Assembly (NCBI RefSeq): GCF_004634425.1
Contig: NZ_SBJL01000001.1
Span: forward strand, 407,001-471,000
Origin: Vitreimonas flagellata
GTDB taxonomy: Bacteria > Pseudomonadota > Alphaproteobacteria > Caulobacterales > Aquidulcibacteraceae
Direction of reading: 5' to 3'
DNA length: 64,000 nucleotides
Part shown: one piece after another, positions 19,466 to 30,422 of the stretch
How positions within the stretch are numbered: the first letter of the stretch is position 1
Layout of the letters: each line of letters opens with the position of its first letter
Made by a program: the position numbers and the translations under genes
The notes under the pieces: model-generated
Told to the model about the DNA's origin: nothing
The model's database searches: none
The model's input: only the letters and a program-made list of their open reading frames with translations

Positions 19466-20007
19466 TTGCGATTACGCGCTGGTTGCGCCGGGGGGGGCGG
19501 CGGAATGATGCTCGGGCAGCCAAGCGACGCGCCATAGCCGCGAAGGAAGGTCCGACGTTGTTGGCCGTTGGCGACAGCGCGCAAAGCTTCGCGCTCAGCG
19601 CGGCTCGCGCCCGAGATGCGACGCACCCACGAGCGGAACGGGATCAAATCTTCCGCTGTGCCTTGCACGGCCTCGATCGCTTGATCCTCGACGAAATCGC
19701 CGCTCCGGTCCCAAATGTTGCGGTCCGGTCCCGGCTGATAGCTCTCCGGGCCAAGCACAGCGTCGAGATTGCCGATCTCCCGCGCGACGGCGGCGCAATC
19801 GGTAAGAGTCGCGGTTGAATACGGGTACTGCAAATTGCGCAGGATCAGCGGGATTTCCTGACGCATCAGATTCACGTCGCGCAGGGGCGTGTAAGCGGCG
19901 TCGGTGATGCCGCGACGTGTGTCCGCGGTGCGCCCGGTGGAGCACGACGCCGCGCCAAGGCTCAGCACCAACACCGCCGCCAACGCGCCCCAAGTTTTCG
20001 CCCGCAT
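19462..20007 (-). CDS. Hypothetical lipoprotein
   Basis: This 181-residue protein has a signal peptide and lipobox GAASC at about residues 18-22, so it is predicted to be lipid-anchored. The mature part contains a predicted helical region from about residue 40 ([18 protein letters not shown]) and three further cysteines or cysteine-adjacent sites, and it ends in a Pro-rich tail ([15 protein letters not shown]). No family is recognised. The gene converges with tgt through a four-base stop overlap (TTAA) and is divergent from hrpB over about 96 bp. Confidence 0.75.
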   Translation of the reverse strand: MRAKTWGALAAVLVLSLGAASCSTGRTADTRRGITDAAYTPLRDVNLMRQEIPLILRNLQYPYSTATLTDCAAVAREIGNLDAVLGPESYQPGPDRNIWDRSGDFVEDQAIEAVQGTAEDLIPFRSWVRRISGASRAEREALRAVANGQQRRTFLRGYGASLGCPSIIPPPPPAQPARNRN

Positions 20008-20103
20008 GTCCCACTCCGTGCCTGAACGGCCAGCCTATACCGATCCCAGGTGACAACGCCAATGCGGCGAGACATGGACGGCGCGAAAGGCTAATTCCCG
20101 CTC

Positions 20104-22539
20104 ATGTTGCCGGTTGAGGAGGTTCTGCCCGATTTGTGCGCCGCTTTGGCGGCGCGCAGCGAGGCTGTGCTGGTGGCGCCGCCCGGCGCCGGCAAGACGA
20201 CGCGCGTGCCGCCAGCGTTGCTGGGCGAGCCTTGGGCGCAAGCTGGCAAAATCATCCTGCTCTCGCCCCGGCGTATCGCCGCGCGCGCCGCCGCTGCACG
20301 CATGGCGTTCGAGCTTGGCGAGCGCGTTGGTGAGACGACCGGCTATCGCGTGCGCCTCGATTCGCGCATCGGCCCGAAGACGCGCATAGAGGTCGTCACC
20401 GCGGGCGTGTTCAGCCGGATGATTTTGGACGATCCCGAGCTGAATGGCGTTGCGGCGGTACTGTTCGATGAATTCCACGAACGTAGCTTGGAGGGCGATC
20501 TCGGCTTGGCGCTCGCGCGTGATGCGCAAAGCGCGCTGCGCCCCGATCTGAAGATCGTCGTGATGTCGGCGACGCTCGATGCAGCGCGGATTGCTGCGCT
20601 GCTGAACGATGCGCCCGTGATCGTCAGCGAAGGCCGTATGTTTCCGGTGACGCATGTCTATTGGCCACGCGATCCTCGCGGTCGCCTGGAGGAGGAAACT
20701 GCAGCGGCCGTGCGCGCGGCGTTGTCGGCGGAGCGCGGTAGTGCGCTCGTGTTCTTGCCGGGCGTGCGAGAGATCGAGCGCACGGCGGAAACTCTGCGCG
20801 CGAGTGTGAGTGATCCGAGCGTCGATATTCGCCCGCTCTATGGCGCGATGAGCCCCGCCGATCAGGACGCCGCGATTTCGCCCGCGCCGCAAGGGCGGCG
20901 CAAGGTGGTGCTCGCCACCTCGATTGCGGAAACCAGTTTGACCATCGATGGCGTGCGCATCGTCGTGGACGCGGGCCTGGCGCGACGCCCGCGCTTTGAG
21001 CCGGCGCTTGGTCTGTCGCGGTTGGAAACAGTACGTGCGAGCCAAGCGGCGATCACGCAGCGCGCCGGCCGTGCGGGGCGGTTGGAACCCGGCGTATGTT
21101 GGCGCTTGTGGAGCGAAGGCGAAACGCGCGCGCTGCCGGAGTTTGATCGGCCTGAAATGCTCGACGCTGATCTCTCGGGCTTGGCGCTTGATCTGGCCGC
21201 GTGGGGTGTAAGCGATCCCACGACATTAGCGTGGCTCGATCCGCCGCCAAAGCCGGCTTGGGCCGAAGCAATTGCGTTGCTGAAGCGCATTGGCGCTTTG
21301 GATGAAAGCGGGCGCTTGACGGAGCATGGCGGCGTGGTGGCGCGTTTGCCTTTGCCGCCACGCTTGGCGCACATGGTGATCGTCGCGGCGCGAAATGGCG
21401 AAGCGCTGCTCGCGGCGCGCATTGCGATCTTGCTGACTGAGCAAGGTCTAGGCGGTCGCAGCGCCGATCTGCGTGAGCGCTTACATCGCTTCGGCACGGA
21501 GCGCGGGCAACGTGCGGATGCGGCGCGGAGCTTGGCGGATCGTATCGCGCGCAATGCCGGCGGGGTGCGCAATGATGTAGAGGAGGAACGCGCGGGCGTG
21601 CTGCTGGCGCTCGCTTATCCTGATCGTGTCGCGAAATCGCGCGGCAGCGCGTTCACGATGGTCAATGGTCGCGCGGCGGCGATCGAGCCGGCGTCGCCTT
21701 TGGCGCGCGAGCCATTCCTGGTGATCGCGGACATTTCCGGCGCAGCAGGGCGTGCGCAAATTCTCCTAGGCGCGCCGATCGCATTGGCGGACATCGAGAC
21801 GATGTTTGCAGATGAGATCGAGACGGGCGCCTCCGCCACCGTCGATCCCGCGACAGGCGCCGTGCGTGGTCGGCGCACGCGGCGTTTGGGGCGTGTGGTG
21901 TTGTCAGAAGCCCCGTTGGAGCGGTTGAGCGGCGAGGATTTGCAGCAGGCTTTGCTCGGCGCTGTGCGGGAAGACGGTTTGTCGCTGTTGGATTGGGATG
22001 ACGCGGCGCTGCAGATGCGCGCGCGCGTCGCGTTTATGCATGGGCTTGATGCGGAGATCTGGCCCGACTGGAGCGATGAGACCCTCGTTGCATCGCTTGA
22101 GGACTGGCTCGCGCCAGCGCTGATGAATCGCTCGCGCCTGAAGGATGTCAACGTCGCCGAGGCGCTGGCGAATGCCTTGCCCTACGATCTGCGACGCAAA
22201 CTCGATGCCGAAGCGCCCGCGCGGTTGGAGACGCCGGCGGGCTCGTCGCTGCGGATCGACTACGCGGGGGACGGGGGTCCTGCGCTGGAGGTGCGGCTGC
22301 AGGAATTGTTTGGCCAGGACAAACATCCCAGTGTCGCGAATGGGCGCGTGCCTCTGAGCTTGCGTCTGCTTTCGCCTGCGCATCGACCCGTTCAGACCAC
22401 GAAAGACTTGCCTGGTTTCTGGCGCGGCTCGTATGCGGCTGTGCGCAGCGAGATGCGCGGGCGTTACCCGAAGCATCCTTGGCCCGAAGATCCATTGACC
22501 GCGCCGCCGACGCGTCGCGCCAAACCACGAGGCTCCTAA
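20104..22539 (+). CDS. hrpB: ATP-dependent helicase HrpB
   Basis: HrpB is a DEAH-box helicase. The 811-residue product has Walker A APPGAGKTTRVP near residue 26, DEAH-equivalent DEFHERS, motif III MSATLDA, motif V/VI region ATSIAETSLTIDG and ITQRAGRAGRLEPG, and a C-terminal HrpB-specific domain ending LPGFWRGSYAAVRSEMRGRY. Length matches the family. Its cellular role in alphaproteobacteria is poorly defined. The stop overlaps the next start by one base (TAATG). Confidence 0.95.
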   Translation: MLPVEEVLPDLCAALAARSEAVLVAPPGAGKTTRVPPALLGEPWAQAGKIILLSPRRIAARAAAARMAFELGERVGETTGYRVRLDSRIGPKTRIEVVTAGVFSRMILDDPELNGVAAVLFDEFHERSLEGDLGLALARDAQSALRPDLKIVVMSATLDAARIAALLNDAPVIVSEGRMFPVTHVYWPRDPRGRLEEETAAAVRAALSAERGSALVFLPGVREIERTAETLRASVSDPSVDIRPLYGAMSPADQDAAISPAPQGRRKVVLATSIAETSLTIDGVRIVVDAGLARRPRFEPALGLSRLETVRASQAAITQRAGRAGRLEPGVCWRLWSEGETRALPEFDRPEMLDADLSGLALDLAAWGVSDPTTLAWLDPPPKPAWAEAIALLKRIGALDESGRLTEHGGVVARLPLPPRLAHMVIVAARNGEALLAARIAILLTEQGLGGRSADLRERLHRFGTERGQRADAARSLADRIARNAGGVRNDVEEERAGVLLALAYPDRVAKSRGSAFTMVNGRAAAIEPASPLAREPFLVIADISGAAGRAQILLGAPIALADIETMFADEIETGASATVDPATGAVRGRRTRRLGRVVLSEAPLERLSGEDLQQALLGAVREDGLSLLDWDDAALQMRARVAFMHGLDAEIWPDWSDETLVASLEDWLAPALMNRSRLKDVNVAEALANALPYDLRRKLDAEAPARLETPAGSSLRIDYAGDGGPALEVRLQELFGQDKHPSVANGRVPLSLRLLSPAHRPVQTTKDLPGFWRGSYAAVRSEMRGRYPKHPWPEDPLTAPPTRRAKPRGS

Positions 22540-23489
22540 TGTACGTGCCGACGATCGAAGACGTGAAAGCCGCGGCCGAGCGCATCAAAGGCATCGCCGT
22601 GCGCACGCCGCTGGTGCGCAACGATGTGCTCGACGCGAAACTCGGCGCCAAGGCGTTCGTGAAAGCCGAATGCTTGCAACGCGGCGGGGCGTTTAAGATG
22701 CGCGGCGCGGCGAACGCCATCTCGGCGCTTGCGCCGGACGTGCGCGCCAAGGGCGTGATCGCGTTCTCGTCGGGCAATCACGCGATCGCGGTTTCGACCG
22801 CGGCCAGGCATTTCGGCATCGCCGCCACCATCGTCATGCCAGCAGACGCGCCCAAGATTAAGTTGGAGACGACGCGATCTTTGGGCGCCGACGTGGTGAC
22901 CTATGATCGCGTCGGTGAGAGCCGCGAAGAGATCGGCGCGCGCTTGTTGCGCGAGAAGGGCGGGAGCCTGATTAAGCCGTTCGACGATCCGTTCGTCATC
23001 GCCGGCCAAGGCACGGCCGGTCTCGAGATCGGCGAAGAGATCAGCCCGGACATCGTGTTCGTGCAAGCATCCGGCGGAGGTTTGGCGTCGGGCGTGGCGC
23101 TTGCGCTACCGAACGCGCGCGTGATCGCGGTGGAGCCGGAAGGGCACGACGACATCGCGCGCACATTGGCGGCGGGCTCAATTCAACAAAACCCACCCGG
23201 CATCCGCTCCATCTGCGATGGCCTGCTGACCGAGCGCATGGGCGAAATCCCGTTCGAGATTGCACGCCAGCGTTTCGAGCGCGTCGTCGTCGTGTCGAAC
23301 GACGCGGCGCGGCGCGCGATGAAGTTCGCGTTCTTCAATCTCAAGATCGTGCTCGAACCCTCGGGCGCGGCGGCGTTGGCTGCTGCACTCGAAGGCGGCG
23401 TCGATATCGCAGGCAAGACGGTCTCGATCATCGCCAGCGGCGGCAATGTGGATGCGGAGACGTTTACGACCGCGCTCGCGGTTCAGTAA
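22539..23489 (+). CDS. PLP-dependent threonine/serine dehydratase
   Basis: This 316-residue fold-type II PLP enzyme is similar to catabolic threonine dehydratases and serine racemases. The PLP lysine is in GGAFKMRGA. The phosphate or substrate loops are FSSGNHAIA and ASGGGLASGVAL, and SGGNVD is near the end. No regulatory ACT domain follows, so it is not the allosteric biosynthetic IlvA form. It begins at ATG 22539, coupled to hrpB, and converges with slt with a seven-base overlap. The product would be 2-oxobutanoate or pyruvate plus ammonia. Confidence 0.88.
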   Translation: MYVPTIEDVKAAAERIKGIAVRTPLVRNDVLDAKLGAKAFVKAECLQRGGAFKMRGAANAISALAPDVRAKGVIAFSSGNHAIAVSTAARHFGIAATIVMPADAPKIKLETTRSLGADVVTYDRVGESREEIGARLLREKGGSLIKPFDDPFVIAGQGTAGLEIGEEISPDIVFVQASGGGLASGVALALPNARVIAVEPEGHDDIARTLAAGSIQQNPPGIRSICDGLLTERMGEIPFEIARQRFERVVVVSNDAARRAMKFAFFNLKIVLEPSGAAALAAALEGGVDIAGKTVSIIASGGNVDAETFTTALAVQ

Positions 23490-25546
23490 CGGCCCCGCTG
23501 CAGATCGCGTTCGAGCTGAATTTCGGTCGGCTGGCCGGCGAGGCGATAGCGATAGACCTGAAGGTTCTCAGTCACGCGCTGCACGTAATTGCGCGTTTCC
23601 GAGAACGGGATCAGCTCGATCCAATCCACCACGTCCACTGAAGGTGAACGCGGATCGCCCCAATCATTGATCCAATTGCGGGCGTTCTGTGAGCCCGCAT
23701 TGTACGAGGCGATCGCTAGCACGTATGAGCCGCCGAAGTCATTTACGAGATCGGCGAGGTGCGCCGAGCCAAGCGTGACGTTATATTCGGGATTGCTCGT
23801 CAGCGCCGCCCGCTCAAATGTCATGCCCTCGCGTCGCGCCTGCATTTGCGCGGTTGAGGGAATGAGTTGCATCAGGCCGCGCGCGTTGGCGCTGGAGATG
23901 GCGTTCGGATCGAACTCGCTTTCTTGGCGGATGATGGCGTGCACCAGCGCGGGCTCGATGCGATTGCTCGAGCGCACGACAGGCGGCAGCTCGATGGTCG
24001 GATAGGCGGCGTTGGTGGCGACGACGTTGCGGAAGAGGCCGGCCTTGGCGCTGCGGAGCGCGGTGCGATGGTAATTTTGCTCGCGCGCCATTGCGGCAAG
24101 CAGCTCGAGCTCCATCGGATCGTCCAGCGTGTCGTCGAGATAAAAGGCGATAGATTCGAAATCGCGCTGTGCGCCGACTTCGGACATGAGGCGCAGCGCT
24201 TGCACCAATTCGCGGCTGTTGAAGCGATTGTGCGCTTCGGTCGTGACTTGCGCGGTTTCCGGCAGCGAGAGCATGGCGGTGCGGTTGCCGCGTGTTGCTG
24301 CGAGCTGACCATAGTAAGTGAAGTTGAAGCGGGCGGCTTGGTCGTAAAGCTGGTCAGCCTCCCCGCTGCGGCCCAGCGCACGCGTCGCTTCGGCGCGCCA
24401 GTAAAGCGCGCGCGACAGGCTGACGGGCGATGAGACGTTCTCACTGAGGTGCGAGAAATGTTCCAACGCGCGCTGCGGTTGGTCGAGATAGCGCAGCGAG
24501 AGCCAGCCTGCGAGCCATTCGGCGTCAGCGAAGGATTCACCAGACGTGAGGCCATGGTTGGAAACAAGCTGGTAGGCTTGGCGATAATTGCCGGCGCGCA
24601 TAGCGCGCGGCACGTATAGGCGGCGTTCGCGGAAGATGTCGCTGCGCGCGGCGAGCGGCGCCTGACGCGGATCGATTTCCACCATCAGCGGCAGTGCTTC
24701 TTCCGGGTTGCCGGTGCGGCGACGATATTGCGCGCGGTCGTACATGAGGCCTGGATTGTCGGCGCGCGACGCGGGCACCGCATCGACGGCCGCTTGCAGG
24801 CCGCCGCGTTGACGCGTTTGCAACGCGATGCGCGCGTTCGCGACGAGGCGGTCCGCGGCGGGAATGCGCGGCATCAAACGCTGCGCCGCCGTACGTTGAT
24901 CGCGCCACAGCAGCGCGTCGACGCGCGCGGCATGATCTTCCGCCGTGAATACGGAAGAGAACGCCGCCATGGCGCGGTCTTCGGCGTTGGTGCTCAGCAC
25001 ATCTTCGCGCCACGAGGCGCGCGCGATTTCGTTGGCCTCGGAGCGTTGGCGCGCATCCTGGAGTGCGATCGCCAGTGCGATACGGCCGTCGCCAGTGGCG
25101 GGGCCATTGTCGCTGCGCAGGAATGCGATGCGCTCAGAGGCTGAAAGGCGTGAATCCAGAATGGCCTGCTCGGCGCGCTGACGCATCGTCGTGCGGCCGG
25201 GCCATCCCTGCAGATCGTTCAAGGCGCGCGAGAGGTCATCGAAATAGAGGGGCGCGTCCGTCGATGCCGCCCAGCGCCATTGCAGCATGCGGCGCACCAG
25301 CGGATCGGAGGCGTTGTCGCGCAATTGGGCAAGGCCCACCCAATCGCGCTGTTCTGCGGCGGCCAACCCGTCGCGCAGGCGCATGCGTTCGGCCGATTCG
25401 GGCAGGGCGGGCGGCGCATTGTAGGCGACGGCCTGCGCGGTCGCGGGGCCGGGCTGGGCTGTGGATTGTCCGGCGCTGCCGGAGCCAAGCAGGGCGCTGC
25501 ACGCCACCGCCGCTAAGCCGACGCGGATCAGCTTTGCTGTGTCCAT
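23483..25546 (-). CDS. slt: Soluble lytic murein transglycosylase
   Basis: This 687-residue periplasmic enzyme cleaves peptidoglycan between MurNAc and GlcNAc with anhydro-product formation. The start is ATG 25546, preceded by GGAGGGAG; the frame extends further upstream without a better start. A signal peptide (LAAVACSALLGSGSAGQ) is followed by a long helical superhelix (about residues 50-500) and a C-terminal SLT domain. The catalytic Glu is in RQESEFDPNA, and GLMQLIPSTA and IASYNAGSQN are further SLT motifs. It is divergent from dapA and converges with the dehydratase gene. Confidence 0.93.
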   Translation of the reverse strand: MDTAKLIRVGLAAVACSALLGSGSAGQSTAQPGPATAQAVAYNAPPALPESAERMRLRDGLAAAEQRDWVGLAQLRDNASDPLVRRMLQWRWAASTDAPLYFDDLSRALNDLQGWPGRTTMRQRAEQAILDSRLSASERIAFLRSDNGPATGDGRIALAIALQDARQRSEANEIARASWREDVLSTNAEDRAMAAFSSVFTAEDHAARVDALLWRDQRTAAQRLMPRIPAADRLVANARIALQTRQRGGLQAAVDAVPASRADNPGLMYDRAQYRRRTGNPEEALPLMVEIDPRQAPLAARSDIFRERRLYVPRAMRAGNYRQAYQLVSNHGLTSGESFADAEWLAGWLSLRYLDQPQRALEHFSHLSENVSSPVSLSRALYWRAEATRALGRSGEADQLYDQAARFNFTYYGQLAATRGNRTAMLSLPETAQVTTEAHNRFNSRELVQALRLMSEVGAQRDFESIAFYLDDTLDDPMELELLAAMAREQNYHRTALRSAKAGLFRNVVATNAAYPTIELPPVVRSSNRIEPALVHAIIRQESEFDPNAISSANARGLMQLIPSTAQMQARREGMTFERAALTSNPEYNVTLGSAHLADLVNDFGGSYVLAIASYNAGSQNARNWINDWGDPRSPSVDVVDWIELIPFSETRNYVQRVTENLQVYRYRLAGQPTEIQLERDLQRGRY

Positions 25547-25647
25547 GTCACTCCCTCCGCACCATTCCGAAACACCGGCGCTCCAATCCCCCGGAGACGG
25601 CCGACCACTATTTAACCTTGCCCAACACTGTGGCAGGAATCGCGCCA

Positions 25648-26544
25648 ATGCCACCTCAACCAGAAGCACAGATGATTCACGGTTCGATCCCGGCCCTCAT
25701 TACGCCCTTCCGGAACGGAATCGTAGATGAACAGGCTTTTCAAGCGCTTGTGGAGCGCCAGATTTCCGAAGGTTCCCATGGGCTTGTTCCATGCGGGACG
25801 ACCGGTGAAGCCTCGACTCTGAGTGTCCAGGAGCACGTGCGCGTGGTCGAGCTGTGCGTCGAAGCCGCAGCGGGGCGCGTGCCGGTGATTGCGGGCGCGG
25901 GCTCGAACAATACCGCTCACTCGATCGAACTCGCTAGGCACGCGAAGCGCGTCGGCGCCGATGCGGTGCTGGTAGTCGCGCCCTATTACAGCAAGCCAAG
26001 CCAGGACGGTATCTTCGCGCATTTCAAAGCGATCAATGACGCGGTCGATATTCCCATCGTCGCCTACAACGTGCCGTCGCGCACGGTGGTGGATATTAGC
26101 GTCGAGACGATGGGCAAGATCGCTGGGTTGAAGCATGGGCTCGGCGTCAAGGATGCGACGGGCGACATGACGCGTCTTGCGCGCCATCGCGCGCTCGCCG
26201 GTGACAAATTCATTTTGCTCTCTGGCGATGATCCGAGCGCGCTGGGCTTCAACGCGCATGGCGGCAAGGGCGTTATCTCGGTGACGGCCAATGTGGCGCC
26301 GAAGCCCTGCGCTCAAATTCAGAATCTGTCCGCGCAGGGCGTTTTCGATTCAGCGCGCGCTATCGATGACACGCTGGCGCCGTTGCACAAGGTGATGTTT
26401 GTTGAACCGTCGCCGGGGCCGGCCAAGTACGCTTGTTCGCTGCTCGGCCTGTGCACCGATGAAGTGCGGCTCCCGATCCTGACATTGACGGATGGCGCCA
26501 AGGCGCAAGTGCGCCAGGCCATGACGCAGACAGGGTTGATCTAG
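25648..26544 (+). CDS. dapA: 4-hydroxy-tetrahydrodipicolinate synthase
   Basis: DapA condenses pyruvate with aspartate semialdehyde, the first committed step of lysine and diaminopimelate synthesis. Motifs are [20 protein letters not shown], the Tyr in [10 protein letters not shown], and the Schiff-base Lys in [10 protein letters not shown]. Two starts are possible. ATG 25648 has an AGGAAT ribosome binding site and gives 298 residues. ATG 25672 gives 290 and matches the usual family N-terminus. I chose the first because of the ribosome binding site. smpB starts three bases after the stop. Confidence 0.95.
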   Translation: MPPQPEAQMIHGSIPALITPFRNGIVDEQAFQALVERQISEGSHGLVPCGTTGEASTLSVQEHVRVVELCVEAAAGRVPVIAGAGSNNTAHSIELARHAKRVGADAVLVVAPYYSKPSQDGIFAHFKAINDAVDIPIVAYNVPSRTVVDISVETMGKIAGLKHGLGVKDATGDMTRLARHRALAGDKFILLSGDDPSALGFNAHGGKGVISVTANVAPKPCAQIQNLSAQGVFDSARAIDDTLAPLHKVMFVEPSPGPAKYACSLLGLCTDEVRLPILTLTDGAKAQVRQAMTQTGLI

Positions 26545-26546
26545 TC

Positions 26547-27023
26547 ATGGCGAAGAAGAAGGACACCGATAATCGCAAGCTCGTGGCCGAGAACCGCCGC
26601 GCACGCTTCGATTATCTGATCGAAGAGACGATGGAAGCCGGCATTCAATTGCTCGGCACCGAAGTCAAGGCGCTGCGCGCTGGGCGCGCGAATATCGCCG
26701 AGAGTTATGCCGCGCCAGAAAAGGGCGAACTCTGGCTGGTCAACGCGCACATTCCCGAATACGCGCCCGCCGCGCAATTCAATCACGAGCCTCGGCGCAG
26801 GCGTAAGCTCTTGGTCAAAGGGCGCGAATTGAAGAAGCTGATGGGTGCGGTCGAGCGCGACGGCCGCACGATTGCGCCGCTCAAACTCTATTTTAATGAG
26901 CGCGGCGTCGCTAAACTTGAGATTGCGCTCGCCAAGGGCAAGAAAGCCCACGACAAGCGCGAAGCGTCGAAAGATCGTGATTGGAAACGCCAGCAGGGGC
27001 GATTGTTACGGGACCGGGGCTGA
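26547..27023 (+). CDS. smpB: SsrA (tmRNA)-binding protein SmpB
   Basis: SmpB (158 residues) binds tmRNA and delivers it to stalled ribosomes for trans-translation. Landmarks are [64 protein letters not shown] and a basic C-terminal tail [15 protein letters not shown]. The dapA-smpB neighbourhood is common in alphaproteobacteria. Its TGA overlaps the next ATG. Confidence 0.97.
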   Translation: MAKKKDTDNRKLVAENRRARFDYLIEETMEAGIQLLGTEVKALRAGRANIAESYAAPEKGELWLVNAHIPEYAPAAQFNHEPRRRRKLLVKGRELKKLMGAVERDGRTIAPLKLYFNERGVAKLEIALAKGKKAHDKREASKDRDWKRQQGRLLRDRG

Positions 27024-27853
27024 TGAAACGGGCGGCGGCTGGGCTTTTGGTGTTGGCGCTCGCCGCGTGCGGACCTAGCGATCCGCTTGTGCTGGCCGAA
27101 CAGCGAACTGGCGCCTGCGCGACGAGCGCGTTCGAAAATCAACGCATGCTTGCGTGCTCGGCCATCATCGCCGATCCCGCCAGTTCGCCAGAGCAACGCG
27201 TGCAAGCTTTCATAAATCGTGGCGTGGAGCGTGCGCGTTTGGGTGAGCACGGGCGCGCGGTCGCTGATTTTGGTCGGGCTCTGCGCATCGATCCGCAAAA
27301 CGCCAACGCCTATTTGCAGCGCGGCATCGTCCACCAGGATCGCGGCGCCTTCGACAGCGCCGTGGCAAGCTATGACTCCGCACTCGATCTCGATCCGGGT
27401 CTCGATATCGCCTGGCAACGTCGCGAAGAAGCGATGGGCTATACGGTCGAGCCGTGGCGCGGAGAGCTCAACATGCTGAACCAAGCGTTACTGCGCGACC
27501 CGAACAATGTCGAATTGCTCAACAATCGTTGCTGGACGCGGGCAGTGAACGGCGATGACCTCGATCTCGCGCTGGCCGATTGCAACGCAGCGCTTGCACG
27601 CGAGCCGCGCTACAGCGCCGTGCTCGATAGCCGGGGTCTCGTTTATCTAAAGCGCGGCGACTACGCGCGGGCGCTTGCAGACTATGAGGCCGCGTTAGCG
27701 ATTGAGCCGAACAACGGACATTATCTCTATGGTCGTGGCCTCACGCATCGCGCGATGGGGCGAAAGGACTTGGCCGATGCGGATATGCGCCAAGCCGAAA
27801 CGATGGAACCCGGCATCGGCGTGCAATACGCAACGTACAATTTGTCACTCTGA
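27023..27853 (+). CDS. TPR-repeat lipoprotein
   Basis: This 276-residue protein has a signal peptide and lipobox LAACGPS. It then carries four to five tetratricopeptide repeats, seen for example in the blocks ending VADFGRALRIDPQN, VASYDSALDLDPG, LADCNAALAREPR and LADYEAALAIEPNN. TPR lipoproteins usually act as envelope scaffolds. The start is ATG 27023, overlapping the smpB stop (TGATG). The longer frame upstream of that ATG lies inside smpB and is not used. No specific partner can be named. Confidence 0.85.
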   Translation: MKRAAAGLLVLALAACGPSDPLVLAEQRTGACATSAFENQRMLACSAIIADPASSPEQRVQAFINRGVERARLGEHGRAVADFGRALRIDPQNANAYLQRGIVHQDRGAFDSAVASYDSALDLDPGLDIAWQRREEAMGYTVEPWRGELNMLNQALLRDPNNVELLNNRCWTRAVNGDDLDLALADCNAALAREPRYSAVLDSRGLVYLKRGDYARALADYEAALAIEPNNGHYLYGRGLTHRAMGRKDLADADMRQAETMEPGIGVQYATYNLSL

Positions 27854-27960
27854 CGGGATCGCTCGCCGTCGCGATTTGCAGTGAGAACGCAGCCGTGGTG
27901 AGCGTCCATTAAGGCTCTTCTCGTATTGTAGCGTCCACTACGGTGGGCGGGCTCTCCTTT

Positions 27961-29760
27961 ATGATGCGTGTTTTCGGCTGCGTTTTTGAGCAGCACGATC
28001 TGTGGCTCGTTGGCGTTGCAGCACTTGTCTGTGTGCTGAGTTGGGCGGGCGCTCTGATGGTGCTTGAACGCGCCAAGGTGGCGACGGCGCGCATCCGCAT
28101 GCTTTGGTTGTTGCTCGCGGGCGTGGCCGCGGGCGGCGGCACGTGGGCGACGCACTTCGTCGCCATGCTCGCATACCAGCCGCAAATGAATTTGGGCTTT
28201 GACCTCGCCACGACCGTAATCTCTGCCTTGATCGCGGTGACAGGCGCCTGGGGCGCTTTTGAAATTGCATCTCGTCATCTGACGGCGCGCCCCGCGATTG
28301 CGGCGGGCGCTGCGATGTCGCTCACCGTCACAGGCCTGCACTATATCGGTATGGCCGGCGTGGTGGCCATCCAGCGCGAATGGGCCTGGGATTTGATCGT
28401 GGCCTCCGTCTTGATATCGACGGCGGCCTTCATCGTAGCCTTCACGCTGTTGGAGCGCGCAAAGGGTCTGCGCGGTAAGGTGTTTCTTGGGCTCGCGTTC
28501 GTGGGCGGTGTCGTCGCGTTGCACTTCACGGGCATGGGCGCGCTCACCGTGGCGCCGGACCCGTTTGCCGATGCAGCGGACGTGCTCAATCGTGGTGAGC
28601 TGGCCGAAGCCATCGTGATCGGCGCGATGATCATGCTGTTCGTCGCCGCGGTATTTTCCTTCCTGGATCGCCGCTTGGCCGCGGAAAGGTTGGCGGGCGC
28701 CGAGCGCGTACAGCGCCTTGCGGACGCCGCACTTGAAGGCATTTTGCTGCATGACGACACCAAGGTGTTCGACGTCAATGGGCGCTTCTGCGCGCTGTTG
28801 GGTTTTGAGCCGAGTGATCTCATCCATACGCCGATCTTCGATCTGATCGCGCCGCATTCGCGTCCGGACTTGGCCGATGCGCGCGCGGGCCGTCGCGAAT
28901 ATCCGGTGGAAGCTGTGTTGTTGGGCAAGCATGGCCCGGTCGATGTTGAAGTGCACAGCCGCTTGTTCAACGCGGCGGAAGGCCTTTACGTCACGGCCGT
29001 GCGCGACGTTTCCATGCGTCGCCGCGCCGAGCGCGCCGAGCAGGCCGACGTCGCCAAGTCACAATTCCTCGCCAACATGAGCCACGAGTTGCGTACGCCG
29101 CTCAACGCCATCATTGGCTATTCCGAGCTCATCAGCGAGGAGAGCGAGGAAGCGCCCACGCGTGAAGATGCGCAGCGGATTCTCCGCTCCGCGCGCCATC
29201 TGCTGCAATTGCTGAACGAGGTGCTTGATCTCTCGAAGATCGAAGCCGGCAGCATGGAGATGATGGTGGAAGAGTGCGACTTGAGCGCCATGGCCGGCGA
29301 CGTAAGCGACACGATGCGCGCCGTGGCCTCCGCACGCGGTAACACGCTTGTTGTCTCGCTCTCGCCGGGGCTAAAGCCGGTTCAAGCCGATGCTTTCCGC
29401 TTGAAGCAATGCTTGCTTAACCTGACGTCTAATGCCGCGAAATTCTGCGAGAACGGCGTGATCACCATCGCGGTAAAGCAGAGCGTCGGGTGCACTGAGA
29501 TCGCGATCACCGATACCGGCATCGGCATGACGGACGAGCAAGTGAAGCGTCTTTTCCAGCCGTTCACGCAAGCCGACGCCAGCATCACGCGCAAATATGG
29601 CGGCACCGGCCTTGGGCTTTCCATCACGCAGCGTCTGATGCGCTTGATGGGTGGCGAAGTGGAAGTGGTGAGCGCGCCGGGCAAGGGCTCGACGTTCTCG
29701 CTCATCCTGCCGCGTCAGGCGGAAGGTGTGGCGCACGCGCCGGTCGCGCTGGCGTCTTAA
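27961..29760 (+). CDS. MHYT-domain hybrid-less sensor histidine kinase with PAS
   Basis: This 599-residue membrane kinase begins with an MHYT sensor domain of about seven helices. Its repeated motif appears as [17 protein letters not shown] and [12 protein letters not shown] domain follows (about residues 240-355), then HisKA with the phospho-acceptor His in [16 protein letters not shown], and a HATPase domain with N box [10 protein letters not shown]1 DTGIGM and G2 [12 protein letters not shown] domains are proposed to sense diatomic gases through copper. There is no receiver domain and no response regulator gene next to it. An in-frame GTG at 27943 is an alternative start. Confidence 0.9.
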   Translation: MMRVFGCVFEQHDLWLVGVAALVCVLSWAGALMVLERAKVATARIRMLWLLLAGVAAGGGTWATHFVAMLAYQPQMNLGFDLATTVISALIAVTGAWGAFEIASRHLTARPAIAAGAAMSLTVTGLHYIGMAGVVAIQREWAWDLIVASVLISTAAFIVAFTLLERAKGLRGKVFLGLAFVGGVVALHFTGMGALTVAPDPFADAADVLNRGELAEAIVIGAMIMLFVAAVFSFLDRRLAAERLAGAERVQRLADAALEGILLHDDTKVFDVNGRFCALLGFEPSDLIHTPIFDLIAPHSRPDLADARAGRREYPVEAVLLGKHGPVDVEVHSRLFNAAEGLYVTAVRDVSMRRRAERAEQADVAKSQFLANMSHELRTPLNAIIGYSELISEESEEAPTREDAQRILRSARHLLQLLNEVLDLSKIEAGSMEMMVEECDLSAMAGDVSDTMRAVASARGNTLVVSLSPGLKPVQADAFRLKQCLLNLTSNAAKFCENGVITIAVKQSVGCTEIAITDTGIGMTDEQVKRLFQPFTQADASITRKYGGTGLGLSITQRLMRLMGGEVEVVSAPGKGSTFSLILPRQAEGVAHAPVALAS

Positions 29761-30422
29761 GCGAACGCCAGTTCTTTCGCGCGCGTCATCACGGTTTCGA
29801 ACATCTCGGTGGTGAGCCGGCGCGTCTGGGTGTTGTAGCGCGAGCAATGATAGCTGGAGACGAGCCACACGCCGCTCGGCAGCTCGAACTCGACACCGTG
29901 TGCGAATTTGGCCGCGGTGGGTTTGAGACCATGTGCGCGCAGCACGCTTTCATGCGCGATCGAGCCGAGCGCCATGATGGCGCGCAGCTTCGATAATGCT
30001 TCTGTGCGCGACGTCAGAAACGGTCGGCACGTCGCGATCTCCGCCGGGGTCGGCTTGTTCTCCGGCGGCGCGCAACGCACTGCGTTGGTGATCATCGCGT
30101 CTTTGAGTTTCAGGCCATCGTTCGGGTCGGCGCGAAACTCCCCTTCCGAGAGCTTTAGTTTCTTCAGCGTGCCGTAGAGCAGGTCGCCGGCGTAATCGCC
30201 GGTGAATGGCCGCCCTGTGCGATTGGCGCCGCTGCGGCCGGGCGCGAGGCCGACGATCAGGAGCCGTGCGTTAGGATCACCGAACGAAGGCGCTGCGCCA
30301 TTGAACCAAGTCGGCTCGGCGCGTTCGTTAGCTTCACGATACGCGACAAGGCGCGGGCAAAGCGGACACTTGGCCTGGGGGTCTGGCGGCGCTTTAGTCT
30401 CGGTCTTTGTCTTCCTGGGCAT
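29757..30422 (-). CDS. Uracil-DNA glycosylase, type 5 (UDGb) family
   Basis: This 221-residue base-excision enzyme removes uracil and related bases from DNA. The N-terminal [12 protein letters not shown] and the later [10 protein letters not shown] and ATCRPFL supply the four cysteines of a [4Fe-4S] cluster. The active-site motif is [20 protein letters not shown], and motif 2 is [14 protein letters not shown], where most relatives have Pro in place of Cys. The start is set at ATG 30422 (MPRKTKTE), overlapping the end of the NYN gene by 29 bases. It converges with the histidine kinase by a four-base stop overlap. Confidence 0.9.
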   Translation of the reverse strand: MPRKTKTETKAPPDPQAKCPLCPRLVAYREANERAEPTWFNGAAPSFGDPNARLLIVGLAPGRSGANRTGRPFTGDYAGDLLYGTLKKLKLSEGEFRADPNDGLKLKDAMITNAVRCAPPENKPTPAEIATCRPFLTSRTEALSKLRAIMALGSIAHESVLRAHGLKPTAAKFAHGVEFELPSGVWLVSSYHCSRYNTQTRRLTTEMFETVMTRAKELAFA